DNA from: Podocnemis expansa | Lineage: Eukaryota > Chordata > Testudines > Podocnemididae | Length of the DNA stretch: 64,000 nt | Reading direction: 5' to 3' | Assembly (NCBI GenBank): GCA_007922195.1 | Contig: ML681995.1 | Span: 14,687,879 to 14,751,878, forward strand | Shown here: positions 41,869 through 53,553 of the stretch, piece after piece | Position numbering within the stretch: position 1 is the first letter of the stretch | Layout: each line of letters starts with the position of its first letter | The notes under the pieces: model-generated | Seen by the model: only the letters and a program-made list of their open reading frames with translations | Database searches by the model: none | Told to the model about the DNA's origin: nothing | Made by a program: the position numbers and the translations under genes

Positions 41869-43183
41869 TTAGAAGCTGTTAGGCACAGCTTCTAGATCTG
41901 CTTTACATACCTGAGAAAGTGAATTCAGTTTCTAGTTGTTTGCACTGACCATGGACGGGTTTTTTACATGATTTGTCTAACTGTGGTTCTTTTCACAGGA
42001 TTTACAAAAGTGTGCAAGTTTCTAATTTATTTGAAACATCTCAGCACTAATTCATGTGTAATGCATCCCAAGTAGCACAAAACATAACACCATAGGATAA
42101 ATACTAAGTTCGTCAAGCTATGTGCTTGTTCCCCATTGAATGCTCCAGCACCTGGGGTCTTTAAATCAACACGGTGTACCTCTTTAGAATGATGCTATAT
42201 TTCAACTACCAGTTACTAGGGTAGATGCAGGAATCGGGATGAGATTTTCTGGCCTGTATCATGTAGGAGATTATTCTGGCAGATCAGAATGGCATCTTCA
42301 GTCCTTTATCTATGAAATAAATGTCTTAAATGGAAAAGAAAAAAACAAGGGGATTGAACCAAATTCTGTATCCAGTTATTCATTTATTTAGGTGCCAATA
42401 AAAACAAAAAAGCTGATGCAATTGCCTTGGCAAAACACCTAAATTCCTTTGATAATTTACTCTTTTTTTTATGTTAGCCAATACACTCAGGTCCTTAGAA
42501 CCAGCATGGGAAGAGACTTTATTGCAAGAAGTGAGATGCTGTAGAAAACATGTCTTTTAAAAAGCATAGAGTGTAAATATTAGAACTATTTTTATGGCAT
42601 CCACTTGACAAAGAATAATTATCCCTGGATCCCAAGGGATCAACATTACAGTTACATTTCTGTGTATAATATCACAACTTTAAAATAAAATAAATACAAT
42701 TTTTTACACCAAAAGATGTGCAGCCTCAACATTCTTAGATGTTCTGGAAGACCATTATCAACCAACACAGAGCAGCATCATGAAAACTGGGCATTTGTCA
42801 TTTTTGAAAAATGAGAAGAGACTTAACTCTCCCAACCCTGTGTCTTGCTGGGGAATGAGTTGTCTTCCTCATTTTAGCTACCTTTGCCTGCAGCAAACAC
42901 ATAGAAATTGCAGGAGCATGTTCCTAAAAGGTCCTTTATGGATCACATTTAGTTGGCTTCCATGTTCTGTGGTTGGAATCTGCCTCCAACAGAGAATGGG
43001 CTCTCTTCTGGCCTCCATTTTCAGATAGAACAATTGGTGGAAATGTCTGAAATAGCAAAATGCTATAAAACAAACAACATAAAAGATGGTTACAAGCGTT
43101 GAATTTGCCAGTGTAGGATCAGGCCAGAGGATGAGTCTCCATTTATCCCCTGCTCTGGGAAGGGAATAAATTACTTCACTTCT
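41869..43183. other. Unannotated sequence
   Basis: No gene or classifiable repeat supported. Confidence 0.4.
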
Positions 43184-43660
43184 AGGGCCAGCCCAAGAGT
43201 AGGGTGAGGGGGCAGCTGCCCAGGACTCCGTGCTTTGGGAGCCTTGTAGGGCCCTCACCACTGCCCCCCACCATGCCAGGGCTTGGGCGAGCTGGCCAAA
43301 AGCGGCAGCCTGGTTCAGCACTGCTGTTCCACCCCAGGCCACTCACGCTGCTTTTGGCTCTGTGCTGGAGCAGCAGGAAGGGGACAGGAGGCAGTGCAGG
43401 GCCCATATTGCTACCCCTCCCAGAGGTGCTGCCTCCTGCACCTCCCTGCTGCTCCGGCAGAGAGCCAAAAGCAGTGCACTTGGCGGGGTGGGCAGATGGG
43501 CAACACTGAACTGGGCTGCCCTTTTGGCTTGCTTGCCTGGTCCCCTGCATGGGAGGGTCTCCCCTGGGCTGGCCGCCCCTCTCGCCAGTGCTGTGGGGGG
43601 TGAGTGGGGCCCTGCAGAGGGCAATTCGCCTGGGGGCCTGCACCTCCCTAGGGATGGCCT
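43184..43660. repeat. GC-rich transposon-like repeat
   Basis: Sharp rise in GC relative to the flanks. The ends AGGGCCAGCCC and, reverse-complemented, AAGGCCATCCCTAGGG are weak inverted repeats. Internal GGGGGCAGCTGCCC and similar palindromes resemble GC-rich turtle MITEs. Overlapping frames of 93 to 161 codons on both strands are composition artefacts. No clear target duplication. Confidence 0.5.
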
Positions 43661-46600
43661 TGTTCATTTCCTTTCATAGAGCAGCTCATTTCTAACTGCA
43701 CAGCTGCCCTACTGATCTTGATGGCAAGCCAAATTCTCCCGTGACTTCCTGCTTCTTTCTCTGTCATCCCTGACCACCTACTGATGGCAGAGAACAGGGG
43801 TTGCCTCCCTTGCCTCAGGGCTGGGCTTGTCTCCTTTCAGAGCATGCTGAGCGAAAGCAAAGGGGAAAGGCAAGCTTTACTGTCTCCATCTGCACAGTTG
43901 AGGATGGGTGAGGGCAATAAAACTTATGCAACCCCAAGTGATTTAGGATGGAACTCTGTGTCTGGTGAGCAGAGAGAGATGAAGCAGTTTTAGTCCTAGT
44001 TTTAATTCTAATACTCATATGAATGTTCTCATTGAAATCAGTGAAAGATGATGTATCTGAGTAAGATGTGCTGGGTTTGGCCACCAGGGAAATCATGGGA
44101 TCATTTAACACTGAGGCAGGCTCTCTTTGCCCTCTGAGACCAATGGCCATGTTTCTCCATTGCCACCAGAGGTGAGTCTCCTGTTTATTGCTCTCATTCC
44201 TCTGTTTCCTCTTCTGCTTTGGCAACATCTGAATGGTGGTAGGATTTGGGGCCGATTCCCACTCTGAGTGAAGTCAGTGGCTAGCCTCCCATAAGTGGCT
44301 GAAGGGGAAATGGAGCCTGTCTTTAAGATTATGTTACTACTGCCCAGGGTGTGAGTACAACTCATGTAGGTATACTCAAGCTAGCTCAGGTACTAGTGAA
44401 GTAAAGCTGCGTCAGCATGAGTTCTCTGTGTGGGGCAGAAATGGAGGGCCTGGGAGTGACTTTTTATTCTGAGGCTCTTTAAGGGCGAGGACAGCCCGCT
44501 CTGTAAATTAGGGCTACCTCATGCCTACCTAACTCTCAGATCTGTGTGAAGTTGAGTACTTGGGTTGTAGAAAGCCAAGAAAGACTAGAACACGTTGTGG
44601 TCTGGCCATATTCCATCCTCCTGGCACCAGCTCCTTTTGTCCTCCACACTCCTTCTGTGACATGAGTGGAAGGTGGGGCAGGCTAGGCCTGCTGCAACAA
44701 TCGCACTACAGAAGGAAACACCTTGTGCTACTGAATTTCCTTACAGGCCATATCCACCTACTTTGCACCAATGGAACAGTGGAGATGGGCCTTAGTAAGG
44801 AAGGAGAATTATTCATTGTTCCACTGCTTTGTGGATTGGGGTTGTGCTCCAGCCTTAGAAACACTGGGATTGGCTGTAATGCAGTAAGGATTCTTACCCC
44901 AGCCTTACCGAACACTGATAGCAGAATTGTGGCATCTCTTCTCTTCCCAGTCTTTCAGTGTAACACATTTCAGGTGCAAGCTCTAAACCCTTCTCTTAGG
45001 ACCCAGATCCCCAACCCTCCAAAGCTAGAGACAGTCTGCCCATTTACTTCACTGGGCATTGGATTGGGTCCATAAAGCACACTGTTTACTGGGACAGCCT
45101 TTTTCTGAAGGCAGCTGATCATCACTTGATAGCTTCCATTAGTCATGCAGACAAAATGAAAGGGTACATATTTGGAGGATGACAGAGCCTTCTGGTCTTG
45201 AAGTCAAAGACATATGGAAAATATTCCTTTTCTTTTACAGGGCTTTCAACTAAAAGATTTAAGGAAAAAAAATAACTTCTTAATGGGTTATGGGTCTCTT
45301 TTGGGTGCACAACTCCATGTAGGATAATCTGTTGTAAATTAAGTTGACTTCAGAAGAACACATGAAAAGAAGGTCTTATGGGTACCATTGCTGATTACTG
45401 CATTTCTAGAAAACATCTGTTTGAATGGGATACCAGAAGCAGGAGAAATTCCTGCATCTTGACTCTACCATCTTTCACCCTTTTCAGGCTTGATTCATGC
45501 TAAATAACAGGAGCCAAATTCCGCTCCTAAGCAGATGAATGTAAATCCATGTACAAGAGGGTGGAGAAAAGTAAGGGATGCTTTACTCCGTCCCCCATCT
45601 TATATGCATGGATGCAAGAGGAGCCAGAATATGCCCCCTAGAATTCCAATGACTTTTCCTATTGCATCATTACCTAAAATATTAGACTTGCAATTCTTGA
45701 TGATGCTTCATTAAGTGGACTGCCTAACAGCAAGAGAGAGCACTCTTTCCCCTGCATTTCAGGCAAAGTATGGATTGCATTTTATTTCTCTTTTTGTCTA
45801 AAGCTGTTAAATTCCAGCAATAAATGACTCTGAAAAGCATCAGCCCTCAAGAGGCTGCAGATACTTATGGGGGGGGTGGCAAATAGCTGAGTAGCTGCTG
45901 TGCTGTATGTAGTCTCTGGGAAATCTTGCCTGAAGGTTTTAGAAAAGAGTATTGTTAAGACAAGTCTGTACTGTTAGTTTAAAGTACTACCTCAGATATA
46001 ATGAAACAGCACTATGCAAACATAGCCACACACAGTGATGCAGGTGGGTCTTCAAGCTACAGCCCTGGGAAAGTAAACTGGAATCTAGTAGTAGTCCTGC
46101 AGTAGCACCTTTGGACCCAAATGAAGACTAAGGCCCCTGGGGACAGGTAATGTACATGACTAGAGAAAGAAATAGTTGCTGACCCAAGGAATTTATACTG
46201 TTAATATACAAGATAAAGGGTGGAAAGAATGACAGTGGTGAAGGGACTTCCCTGCTAGGAGTAAAGGACTGCAGCTGCCTCTGCCCAGACTCCTGACACC
46301 TTCAAGAGTCAGGTAGACTTCCTTGACTGAGTGGCTGAAGGACCCAGCAGGCCTGTTCTTATGTCCAGTAGTAGCTCAGTGCATACGGTTGTTGACTCTT
46401 CTGTCTCTCTGTGCTTGCCAGCTAAACCCCACACCACCAAGAGCAGCCAGAGACTTTGCCTATCCAGTGGAAATATCCATTCAACTATGTATTCATGGCC
46501 ATAGACTGATGGGAGATCATGAGTTTTATTAATGTATGAAGTAGTTATTTTTGTAATACTTACAACTTGGCCCAAATTAGTCTGTTTGATTGTCATTTGA

Positions 46601-46974
46601 CTGTTGAAATTGCTTAGGTTGTATGTTTCTATCTCTCTGTTAAATTTCAAATTTTTGTAATTTTCCAAAGCAATGCTAGAGTTGTTTGAAGGGGAGAAAA
46701 GACAAATCCCTTCTCTTAGATGGAAGATTATGTTTTCGCTCCTTCCATGTTTTTCACTTTTGAAGAAACTTTCAAAAGAAAAATTCCTCCCTGACACAGA
46801 GCAGATGTATCAAACTTGAGCCAGAAAGGTAAAATTTGAGAAAGTTATCAACAGCTGAAAAGGATTCTTTATACTAGAAACATGAAGGCAAGTTTAACTG
46901 TGGTTCTAATGTATTCACAGCCTGTAATTCTTAACCCTCAAGTTTCTGAAATGAGCTGAAACCTAAAGGTAAAA
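43661..46974. other. Long unannotated stretch
   Basis: No gene supported. Near 44365-44425, AAGCTAGCTCAGGTACTAGTG resembles an internal part of the GTCTACAC-end MITE class. The largest frames are 171 codons plus (44560-45075) and 162 codons minus (46309-46797). Neither has a recognisable domain, and each has a poor context, so I do not call them genes. Confidence 0.4.
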
Positions 46975-47072
46975 ATTTCTAAGGTAGCTAAGTGACTTAG
47001 GCTCCTAAATCCCTTTGACTTTCAGTGGAATTTATGTGACTAGATCACATAAATGATTTTGAAAATGTTTCC
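46975..47072. repeat. Ancient palindromic repeat fragment
   Basis: AAGTGACTTAGGCTCCTAAA followed by a near-inverted AATTTATGTGACTAGATCAC and TTTTGAAAATGTTTCCC. This order is known to me from a widespread old palindromic repeat in turtles and birds. Decayed. Confidence 0.45.
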
Positions 47073-47280
47073 CATGGCAACCAAACACAGAAGGCTTCAT
47101 CCTCATGTGATGTAAGTTAGCATAGCACCATGCACATCGGTTGTGCTACAGCAATTTACACCAATTAAAGATGTGGCCCAGAGCATCTGAGTAAAAATCT
47201 ATTGACAATCTGAATGCTGAAACAGCTAAGTTATAATTATACCCCACATACAAATTTGTAACAGATTACAGATAATAGAG

Positions 47281-47460
47281 ACAGTATGGTTCAGTGGCCA
47301 CCACAGTAGGTTGGGAGTTAGGAGAAACTGAATTCTAATTCTCTCACTAATCTGATGTGAAGGCTTGGACAAGTCACTCTGCCTTTGTTTCTTTCTCTAC
47401 CCTTTGCCTTTCTTACCTGCTTAGACTGTAAACTCCTTAGATAGCCTCTGCTCCATTATT
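47281..47460 (+). mobile_element. MIR-type SINE
   Basis: Plus-strand MIR layout: GTATGGTTCAGTGG at the tRNA-like end, GGGAGTTAGGAGA, TTCTAATTCTCTCACTAATC, GGACAAGTCACTCTGCCTTT, and a tail TAGACTGTAAACTCCTTAG. It is old and diverged; a CR1 fragment follows within about 15 bp. Confidence 0.75.
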
Positions 47461-47654
47461 GTGCAAAAATTTTAAGGCCAGATGGGACCATTCTGATCCT
47501 CTAGCTTCACCTCTGGCATAACACAGGTTTGACAATGTTACCCAGTGATCAGACTTATGATTTCTTGGTGTAATTCTGGAGTCACATAAATCAATGGCAA
47601 AATTATCATTGATTTTATGATTGTATCCCAGTATGAATATAAAAGTGATGGTTA

Positions 47655-47700
47655 AGCTTTAAATGCCACAGGACTCCTTGATCATTTTGGCGAATCAGTG
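47655..47700 (+). mobile_element. Penelope-like tail remnant inside CR1
   Basis: AGCTTTAAATGCCACAGGAC followed by TCCTTGATCATTTTGGCGAA corresponds to the PLE tail in plus orientation. Only about 45 bp remain. Confidence 0.65.
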
Positions 47701-48051
47701 TGTGGTGTCCTGACTGCTAATTGCCCTCCCTGTTAAAAAATGTCCATCTTATTTCTCACATGAACTGGTCTGGCTTCTGCTTCCATTCACTTTTTCTGCT
47801 TTTATCTGCTAGAGTAAGGAGCCACCACTCTCAAAAACCTTCTCACTGTCTAGGTAGTGATGGATGGTAACCAAGTCACCTCTTAATCTTCTCTTGAGTA
47901 AATGAAATAGAAAGAGCTTCTTCAATCCCTCACTGTAAAGCAGATTTTTTCCATATGTCAAGCTGTTCTTGTGGCTCTGTTCTGAACCCTTTCCACTTGG
48001 TCGATCTTCTCCTGAACATACTTATGCCAGTACTGAACATACTGTTTCAAC

Positions 48052-48130
48052 TTCCAAAGGGGTATCCATGTTAGTTTAGTCCAGAAAAACAAACAAGGAG
48101 TCTGGTGGCACTTCTAAAGACTATCAAACC
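48052..48130 (-). mobile_element. Penelope-like tail inside CR1
   Basis: TTCCAAAGGGGTATCCATGT to GGAGTCTGGTGGCACTTC and AAGACTATCAAACC is the outer PLE tail on the minus strand. CR1 sequence lies on both sides, so the PLE inserted after the CR1. Confidence 0.8.
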
Positions 48131-48180
48131 AGTAATTCTCATTAATACCCCATGCAGTGGCCAAAACACTTCTCCTTGCC

Positions 48181-49050
48181 ATCTTAAGTACGTGTTTGGT
48201 GGGATCATTTTTCCAGGTACTATACAACCTTGGTCAGAACCTCTAGGCACTATTGTAACATAAATAGTATTGAATTAATTAGATGAAGTTTTGAGGACTC
48301 AGCATTATCTGGTCTGTGCTGGATAGATGAAAGAATAGTTGACATCTAAAAAGCGTAGGGTAGGAGGACTGGGAGGAGAGAGTTCAACTGCACTAAAGCT
48401 GTGGGATCCATATCACTCACCTTTCCTTTTGACTGGGCTGTGCTGAGATTCAAAATTTTGGAATAATATTTCAGATAAACTCCAGGTCCTTATTGCTGGC
48501 ATATGTTCAGCTGTCTTTAAAACCCAATTTACAAATTGCTTCCTTTCTCATTCCATGAGCTCTGCATAGTCTAGCAGCTTTATTTACCTTTAGGAAATGT
48601 AAATGATTAGTGACCAAGTGCTTTCTATTGCAGCTTTAATGTATTGGCTCTGAGCAAAAAGAGTTTATAATTCTCTTTAAGAAATGGGAACATGAAACTC
48701 TGATGAGAGTAAGGAAAACTCAGTGGAAAACCTCTTTATCCTGAGACTGCCGTAGCCTGAATGTCTGCTTGTGTCTGCTTCTCCTTTGTGCTGCTACCAC
48801 AGATAGAAAAAACAAGAGTATTCAAAACTGCAAAGGGTGCCAGCAAAGAGCTGCAGTCATGTACATGATCTACATTGCTGGTGCATCTGCCATTTGAAGA
48901 CTCATGCTGCCAAAGGGTCAAATAAATGGCACAGAAGCTTGGGTTATTAGGCTCCAAAGTAAGCCAAGTCATAAGCACAGTATAATTCATTTTCCAAACT
49001 GAAGAGGAGGGTTTGTTTCCAGAGTGTCTAATTGATGTGCCCTGCCACAC
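48181..49050. other. Unannotated sequence
   Basis: No recognised gene or repeat beyond the decayed end of the CR1. A minus-strand frame of 117 codons (48736-49089) runs into the next CR1 and has no known motif. Confidence 0.4.
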
Positions 49051-50073
49051 AGAATCATAGAAATACAGAATTGGAAGGGATCTTGACAAATGATCTAATA
49101 CAGTGTGCTCCAGATAAGCAAGATTAAGTAATTTGTAGAGACCATTCCTGACAGGTGCATGTCTAAACTGTTCTTAAAAATATCCAGTGAAGGAGATTCC
49201 ACAACTTCCCTGGGTAATTTGTTCCATTGCTTAACTATCCTGACAGTTAGGAAGTTTTTCCTAATGTCTAACCTAAACTTCTCTTGCTGCAACTTGCTGT
49301 CCTCAGTGGTTAAGGAGAACAACTTAGCACCTTCTCTTTGTAACAGTTTTTTATATACTTGAAGATTGTCTTGTTCCCTCTTCTGCCTATTAAACAAACA
49401 TTTTTTTCAATATTTTTTCATAGCTCATGTTTTTTCAGATTTTATCATTTTTGTTGTTCCCTCCTGCACTTTTTCCAATTTATCCACACATCTCCCCTGA
49501 AGTGTGGTGCCGAGAACTGGAGACAGTTCTCCCATTGAGGCCTTATGAATGCTGAATAGAGTGCAAAAATTTCTTCTTGTGTCTTGCTTACAACATGCTT
49601 GCTAATGCATCCCACAATGATGTTCATGTTTTTCTTACAATAGTATCACGTTGCTGACTTACATTAGCTTGTGATCCTTTTCTATAGTACTTCTTCCTAG
49701 GCAGTCATTTTCAATTTTTTTTTATTTGTTCAATTGGTTATTCCTGTCTAAGGGTTGCACTTCACATTTTTCCTTATTGAATTTCATCCTGCTTATTTCA
49801 GACCCGTTCTCCAGTTTGTCAAGATCATTTTGAATTCTTCTTCTGTCCTCCAAAGTGCTCACACCACCTCCTAGCTTGGCATTGTTCACAGACTTTATAA
49901 GTGTACTCTTTCTGCCATTATCCAAATCATTTATGCAGATGTTTAATAGAACCAGATCCAGGACAGATCCAAATGATACCCCACTCAGTATGTCCTTCCA
50001 GTTTAATTACGAACCATTAATATCTATTCTCTGAGCATGATTTTCCAACCAATTGTGCACCTTCCTTCTAGCA
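49051..50073 (-). pseudogene. CR1 LINE, 3' half of ORF2 and 3' end (broken)
   Basis: The 3' terminus is AGAATCATAGAAATACAGAA on the plus strand. Upstream on the minus strand, broken frames match the CR1 reverse transcriptase C-terminus: RKNFLTVRIVKQWNKLPREV with VVESPSLDIFKNSLD at 49095-49397, and the block KLGGGVSTLEDRRRIQNDLD with MKFNKEKCEV at 49722-49925. Several stops and frameshifts separate the pieces. A hAT element interrupts the LINE at 50074-50565. Confidence 0.9.
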
Positions 50074-50565
50074 CAGCAGTTCTCAACTCCTGTGTCATGA
50101 CAGAAAAGGGCTGAGCAGGGCAAGGGGAGGCAGCAGCAGCTCTAGGGCTGGGAGAGCTTCCAAGGCTGTTAGGCTGCAGAAGGTCTCTGGAGCATCACAG
50201 CCTTGGCATTGGGAGAAGTGGGGGTGTGGGAAGCAGCAGCAGGCTGTGGGGTTACAGAAGGCAGCAGGGGCCAGGGGATGTGGTGGAGGTCTGAGAAGCT
50301 GTGGGGATGGGGCTGAAAGAGCTGGGGAGGGGAGTCATTTCTTTTCTGCTGGCTCTTTAAAGCTGACAGCCTTAAAGGGACAGTAGGAAAAAAGGTCCCC
50401 CTCCCCCCGCCTTTGCAGGCAGTTTTCTTTTGGTGGTGAGGTCCACTTGAATCACATTAAAAGTGGTGCCACAGGGACTCTTGGGCAGGGGGAGCCTTGG
50501 GGTGTCATGCATAGCTGGGAACCTTCTCAGCTGTGTTGTGACCCAGAAAAGGTTTAGAGCCCCTG
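50074..50565. mobile_element. hAT-type element (492 bp) with perfect 8-bp target duplication
   Basis: The ends are CAGCAGTTCTCAACTCC and, reverse-complemented, CAGGGGCTCTAAACC, with TTCTAGCA repeated perfectly at 50066-50073 and 50566-50573. The CAG...CTG ends and 8-bp duplication define a hAT. The body is GC-rich with GGGGATG/GGGAGGGG stretches and no transposase frame. It is inserted in a CR1 that continues on both sides, so it is younger than that LINE. Confidence 0.92.
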
Positions 50566-50573
50566 TTCTAGCA

Positions 50574-50880
50574 GTTTACTTTAGGCTATATTTACTTAGT
50601 TCATTTATGAGTAGGTCATGTAAGACCATACTAAAACCCTTACCAAAGTTGAGATGTATCCCATCTAGTGTTTCTCCCCATCCACAAAGTATGTTAGCCT
50701 GTCAAAGAAGGATACGGCATTGGTTTGACATGATTTGTTCTTGACAATTGGTGCTGACTATCTTATTATCTTCTTGGTTCTTACAAATTGCTTATGTTGT
50801 TATTTGCTCATTATCTTTCTGGGTACCAAAATTAAGCTGATTCAACCATGCTGAGCTAACCAAGGTTCTGCTCACCTTCT
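50574..50880 (-). pseudogene. CR1 LINE ORF2 continuation (broken)
   Basis: Continues the reverse-complement CR1 sequence after the hAT insertion. Landmarks are TCATGTAAGACCATACTAAA, CAAAGTTGAGATGTATCCCA and CAAATTGCTTATGTTGTTAT, matching the RT palm part of ORF2. Decayed and without a long frame. Confidence 0.65.
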
Positions 50881-51182
50881 CCAATGAGAAAAGAAGCAGG
50901 TGAATAACACCCACTCGCCTCTGCATATCCAAGGTCTATATGTCGTTACTTCAAGGGCAAGGGCATAAGGGGTTGGATGTTCCTTACTCATCCAGGTGGA
51001 TCTACAGTTGAAGTTGCCACCTACCCTTAAATAACAGAAAAGCCATTTCTAGACATCTGTAATCATCAACTTGTTTGTCAATATTTTTAAAACAGTTTCT
51101 TAGAGTAAGTGAGGCAAATATAGTGCTAGGCACTATCTCAGCAGTCATCTCTTACTGAGGGCAAGTATAGACATTGAGATTC
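50881..51182. other. Unannotated sequence
   Basis: No recognised feature. Confidence 0.4.
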
Positions 51183-51863
51183 AGAGCAGAATCTTCTGTG
51201 TTAGCCTTTTCTTTGACAGATTATCTCAATGGGTGTTCAGTCACCATGACATCAGAAAACATATAAGACTTTTAGTTTATAAAGCAGTAGCAATGTCAAC
51301 TCTCCTCTAAGGCTACAGGCCTTGGGAAAACATCTGAAAAACTTGGAACATCAGCATCATGACCTCTGGAAGTTCCTCAGCATGAAGTGGGATGATAATG
51401 GCACTGATGTTAGTGTCCTAAAGAAGGCCAGCGTTTTCAGTGTTGAGGCCCTGATTATCTAGCACCAGCTGGGGTGGAGTGGGCATTCTGTACTCATGTC
51501 TGATACACTCCTACCAAAGCAATTGCTGTATGCCTAAGTCACCAAAGGAGAAAAGAAACAGGGAGGCTAAAACAATTGTTTCAAAGACACCCTCAAATAA
51601 ACATCAAGAGATGTGGCATCAACACCATGTGCTGGGAGTCAGTAGACCAAAGCAGTACTAACTGGGGAAGACTTGTCAGAGAAAGAACAGCCACTTCTGA
51701 GAAAAACCACCTTGCGTGGGTGAAGAAAAACAACAGAAAAGAAAATATAGATAAGTCATGCGGCAAGCATGGTATTATCCTGCACCCTACAGCACCTGCA
51801 ATATCTACCAATGAATCTGTAGCTCAAGGACCAAGCTCCTCAGTTGCCAAAGGACCTATATAA
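51183..51863 (+). pseudogene. Non-LTR retrotransposon reverse transcriptase tail (broken)
   Basis: Plus-strand pieces show the C-terminal end of a non-LTR RT: FDRLSQWVFSHHDIRKH, then LLVYKAVAMSTLL before an in-frame stop, and later KRCGINTMCWESV with NWGRLVRERTATSEKN and LAWVKKNN. In the known family this segment (VYKAVVxSTLLYG, then CGIxxxxWExxAxDRxxWRxxV) lies between the RT domain and a C-terminal zinc finger. Several stops and frameshifts are present. The clade (RTE- or Jockey-related) cannot be fixed by eye, but it is not the CR1 type seen elsewhere here. Confidence 0.8.
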
Positions 51864-52791
51864 AAGAACACCTCAACTTGAGACATTGTCCATGACCAGC
51901 CATTTGAATAGACCACCCTTAGAAGCATTAAACCCTTTCATGCTCTCTTCCTTCCTATTGCTAATTTAAACCAGTGAAAGAACTTCACATGAGTCGCTAA
52001 GCTAGACCATCTATAGTAAGTTTGCATTAGGGGAGGAAGAGGAAGTTCTTGTCAACACATAATCATAATTTCTGAGAAGTCATCATCACATGCCTTTACA
52101 ATCTGCATGTATATAACTGCACAGTCTAGGTTCTCGGTTACTGTCAATCACAGTAACGTTGCTGAAACCAAGGGAATCACATCAGTTTTGACTGTGGGCC
52201 TCATTTCAAATTGAGCATGATGAAATGATGCTATTGCAGACCATAAAATAAAGTATTGAAAAAGAATGAGAATGAATAATGGAAAACAGAAGCCTCAGTG
52301 ATTTTTTTTTTTTAAACTCTGGGAGGAGTTTTGCTGAGTCAAAGCAGAGTTAATGTATTTTTCCTTCCATCTCATTCTAGGCTTTTGGAGCCCATTTCTC
52401 ATGTCTGGCTGAGCTGAGCTTATTATAGTATCTAATGGGTGGGGGGATGAGATATCTTTATGTATCTTCTACCGCTGGGGTCTCCGTAACTTAAACTTTC
52501 ATATATCACGGTGATGAAAACTTAAAGAACCCTAAAGAGAAAGACTGGTAGGGCTGCTCTAAGTTGTACTCAGCTGTCTGTAGCCCCCAGGAGCTCTTCT
52601 AATGTGGGGATTCAGCAGAAGTCACTGGCTCTCTAGATTGCTTCTTCCTGAGGTCTACCCCTATGCACTTAGGAGGCATTGGTGGGCATGGCATGGGGCT
52701 GTCACACCAACTGTTGGCCTAGCTACTGCAGCCAAATCCATGAAGAGCTGATCTCCTGTGGCTTCTATTGAAGAACCAACAGAAATGTTAC
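51864..52791. other. Unannotated sequence
   Basis: No recognised gene or repeat. A T-run lies near 52303 and a G-run near 52440. Confidence 0.4.
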
Positions 52792-53166
52792 GGCTAGGTC
52801 TATGCTGGTGGTGGAATTCGGCAGCAATCAATAGGCATTACACAAGCTATGCAGAGTAGCTTGCATAGCTTCTATTGACTTCCTAACTCCCCTTCAGCAC
52901 AATGTCCTCACTGTGCTGCACCAGTGGCAAATGCATTCCCATCTGTGCAGTGCTATCCTATTTGAGGGGGTGGTTTTATTAAATTGACAAGGAGTTGTGT
53001 GGCACTTTAAGACTAACAGATTTATTTTTTGCATGAGCTTTCGTGGGAGAAGATCCCACTTATTAAATCGATCTCCAGATCAGCTTAATGTGTTCTAACT
53101 GACTGCTACATTGGAAAGATGGATCTGATGGTTGTGAATTTGCTAATGTTAGTGTAGATGTGACCC
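52792..53166. mobile_element. MITE carrying a nested Penelope-like fragment
   Basis: The ends are GGCTAGGTCTATGCTGG and, reverse-complemented, GGGTCACATCTACACTAAC. It shares CTATGCAGAGTAGCTTGCATA and a GGGGGTGGTTTTATTAA block with the repeat at 2220-2896, so the two are relatives. A PLE fragment (52988-53059) sits inside. Without it the MITE is about 290 bp. No clear 3-bp duplication. Confidence 0.7.
52988..53059 (-). mobile_element. Penelope-like fragment with 12-bp target duplication
   Basis: CAAGGAGTTGTGTGGCACTT to GGGAGAAGATCCCACT is the inner PLE tail on the minus strand; the outermost tail is missing. TTATTAAATTGA (52976-52987) and TTATTAAATCGA (53060-53071) flank it, a 12-bp target duplication with one mismatch. 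Confidence 0.87.
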
Positions 53167-53553
53167 ATATGTGACGCCCCAGTGAACTGTGTTATCTGGC
53201 TATCTGGAACTGCAAGATATCCCCACCAGCAACCAAAGGGGCAAAGAGAAATCAAGATGAATTTTAAGATATGCAATAATTTGTTTCACTCTAACACACT
53301 ACAGTTTACAACATATTACCGGCCAGCCCTTTTGGGGCTGGGATTGTCATTTACTAGATGAGTGCACAGCTCCTACTACAGTTGGCACCTAAGCTGTCAC
53401 CACTGTGATATATATTTGTTTAATAGTAACAATATTAATATATAAATGTGTAGCTGCATACAGAATCTTCCTCAATGTAAATCTGATGATGATGATATGA
53501 CATCATTACTGAAGGCACTAAGGAAGGCTGACTGAGCTTTCAGGATCCTTGGT
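53167..53553. other. Unannotated sequence, possible SINE tail
   Basis: Around 53325-53400, GGGGCTGGGATTGTC and CAGCTCCTACTACAGTTGGC resemble a decayed MIR-like 3' tail. Otherwise nothing recognised. Confidence 0.3.

Larger units (their letters stand above)
47472..48180 (-). mobile_element. CR1 LINE 3' part carrying Penelope-like fragments
   Basis: Reads as reverse-complement CR1: AAGGCCAGATGGGACCATTC, TAACACAGGTTTGACAATG, TTTATCTGCTAGAGTAAGGA, AACCAAGTCACCTCTTAATC and TCTTGTGGCTCTGTTCTGAA. Two PLE tail fragments interrupt it (47655-47700 and 48052-48130). The 5' part of the LINE is absent and no long frame is kept. Confidence 0.8.

Noticed and set aside
43182..43679. Frames of 93 to 161 codons on both strands
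   Set aside because: Same reason: GC-rich repeat composition, no conserved domain, and frames in five of six registers at once.
44560..45075. 171-codon plus-strand frame
   Set aside because: No recognisable domain, mixed hydrophobic and Cys-rich sequence typical of chance frames, no splice or promoter support.
46309..46797. 162-codon minus-strand frame
   Set aside because: No recognisable motif; AT-rich codon use; likely chance in 64 kb of six-frame sequence.
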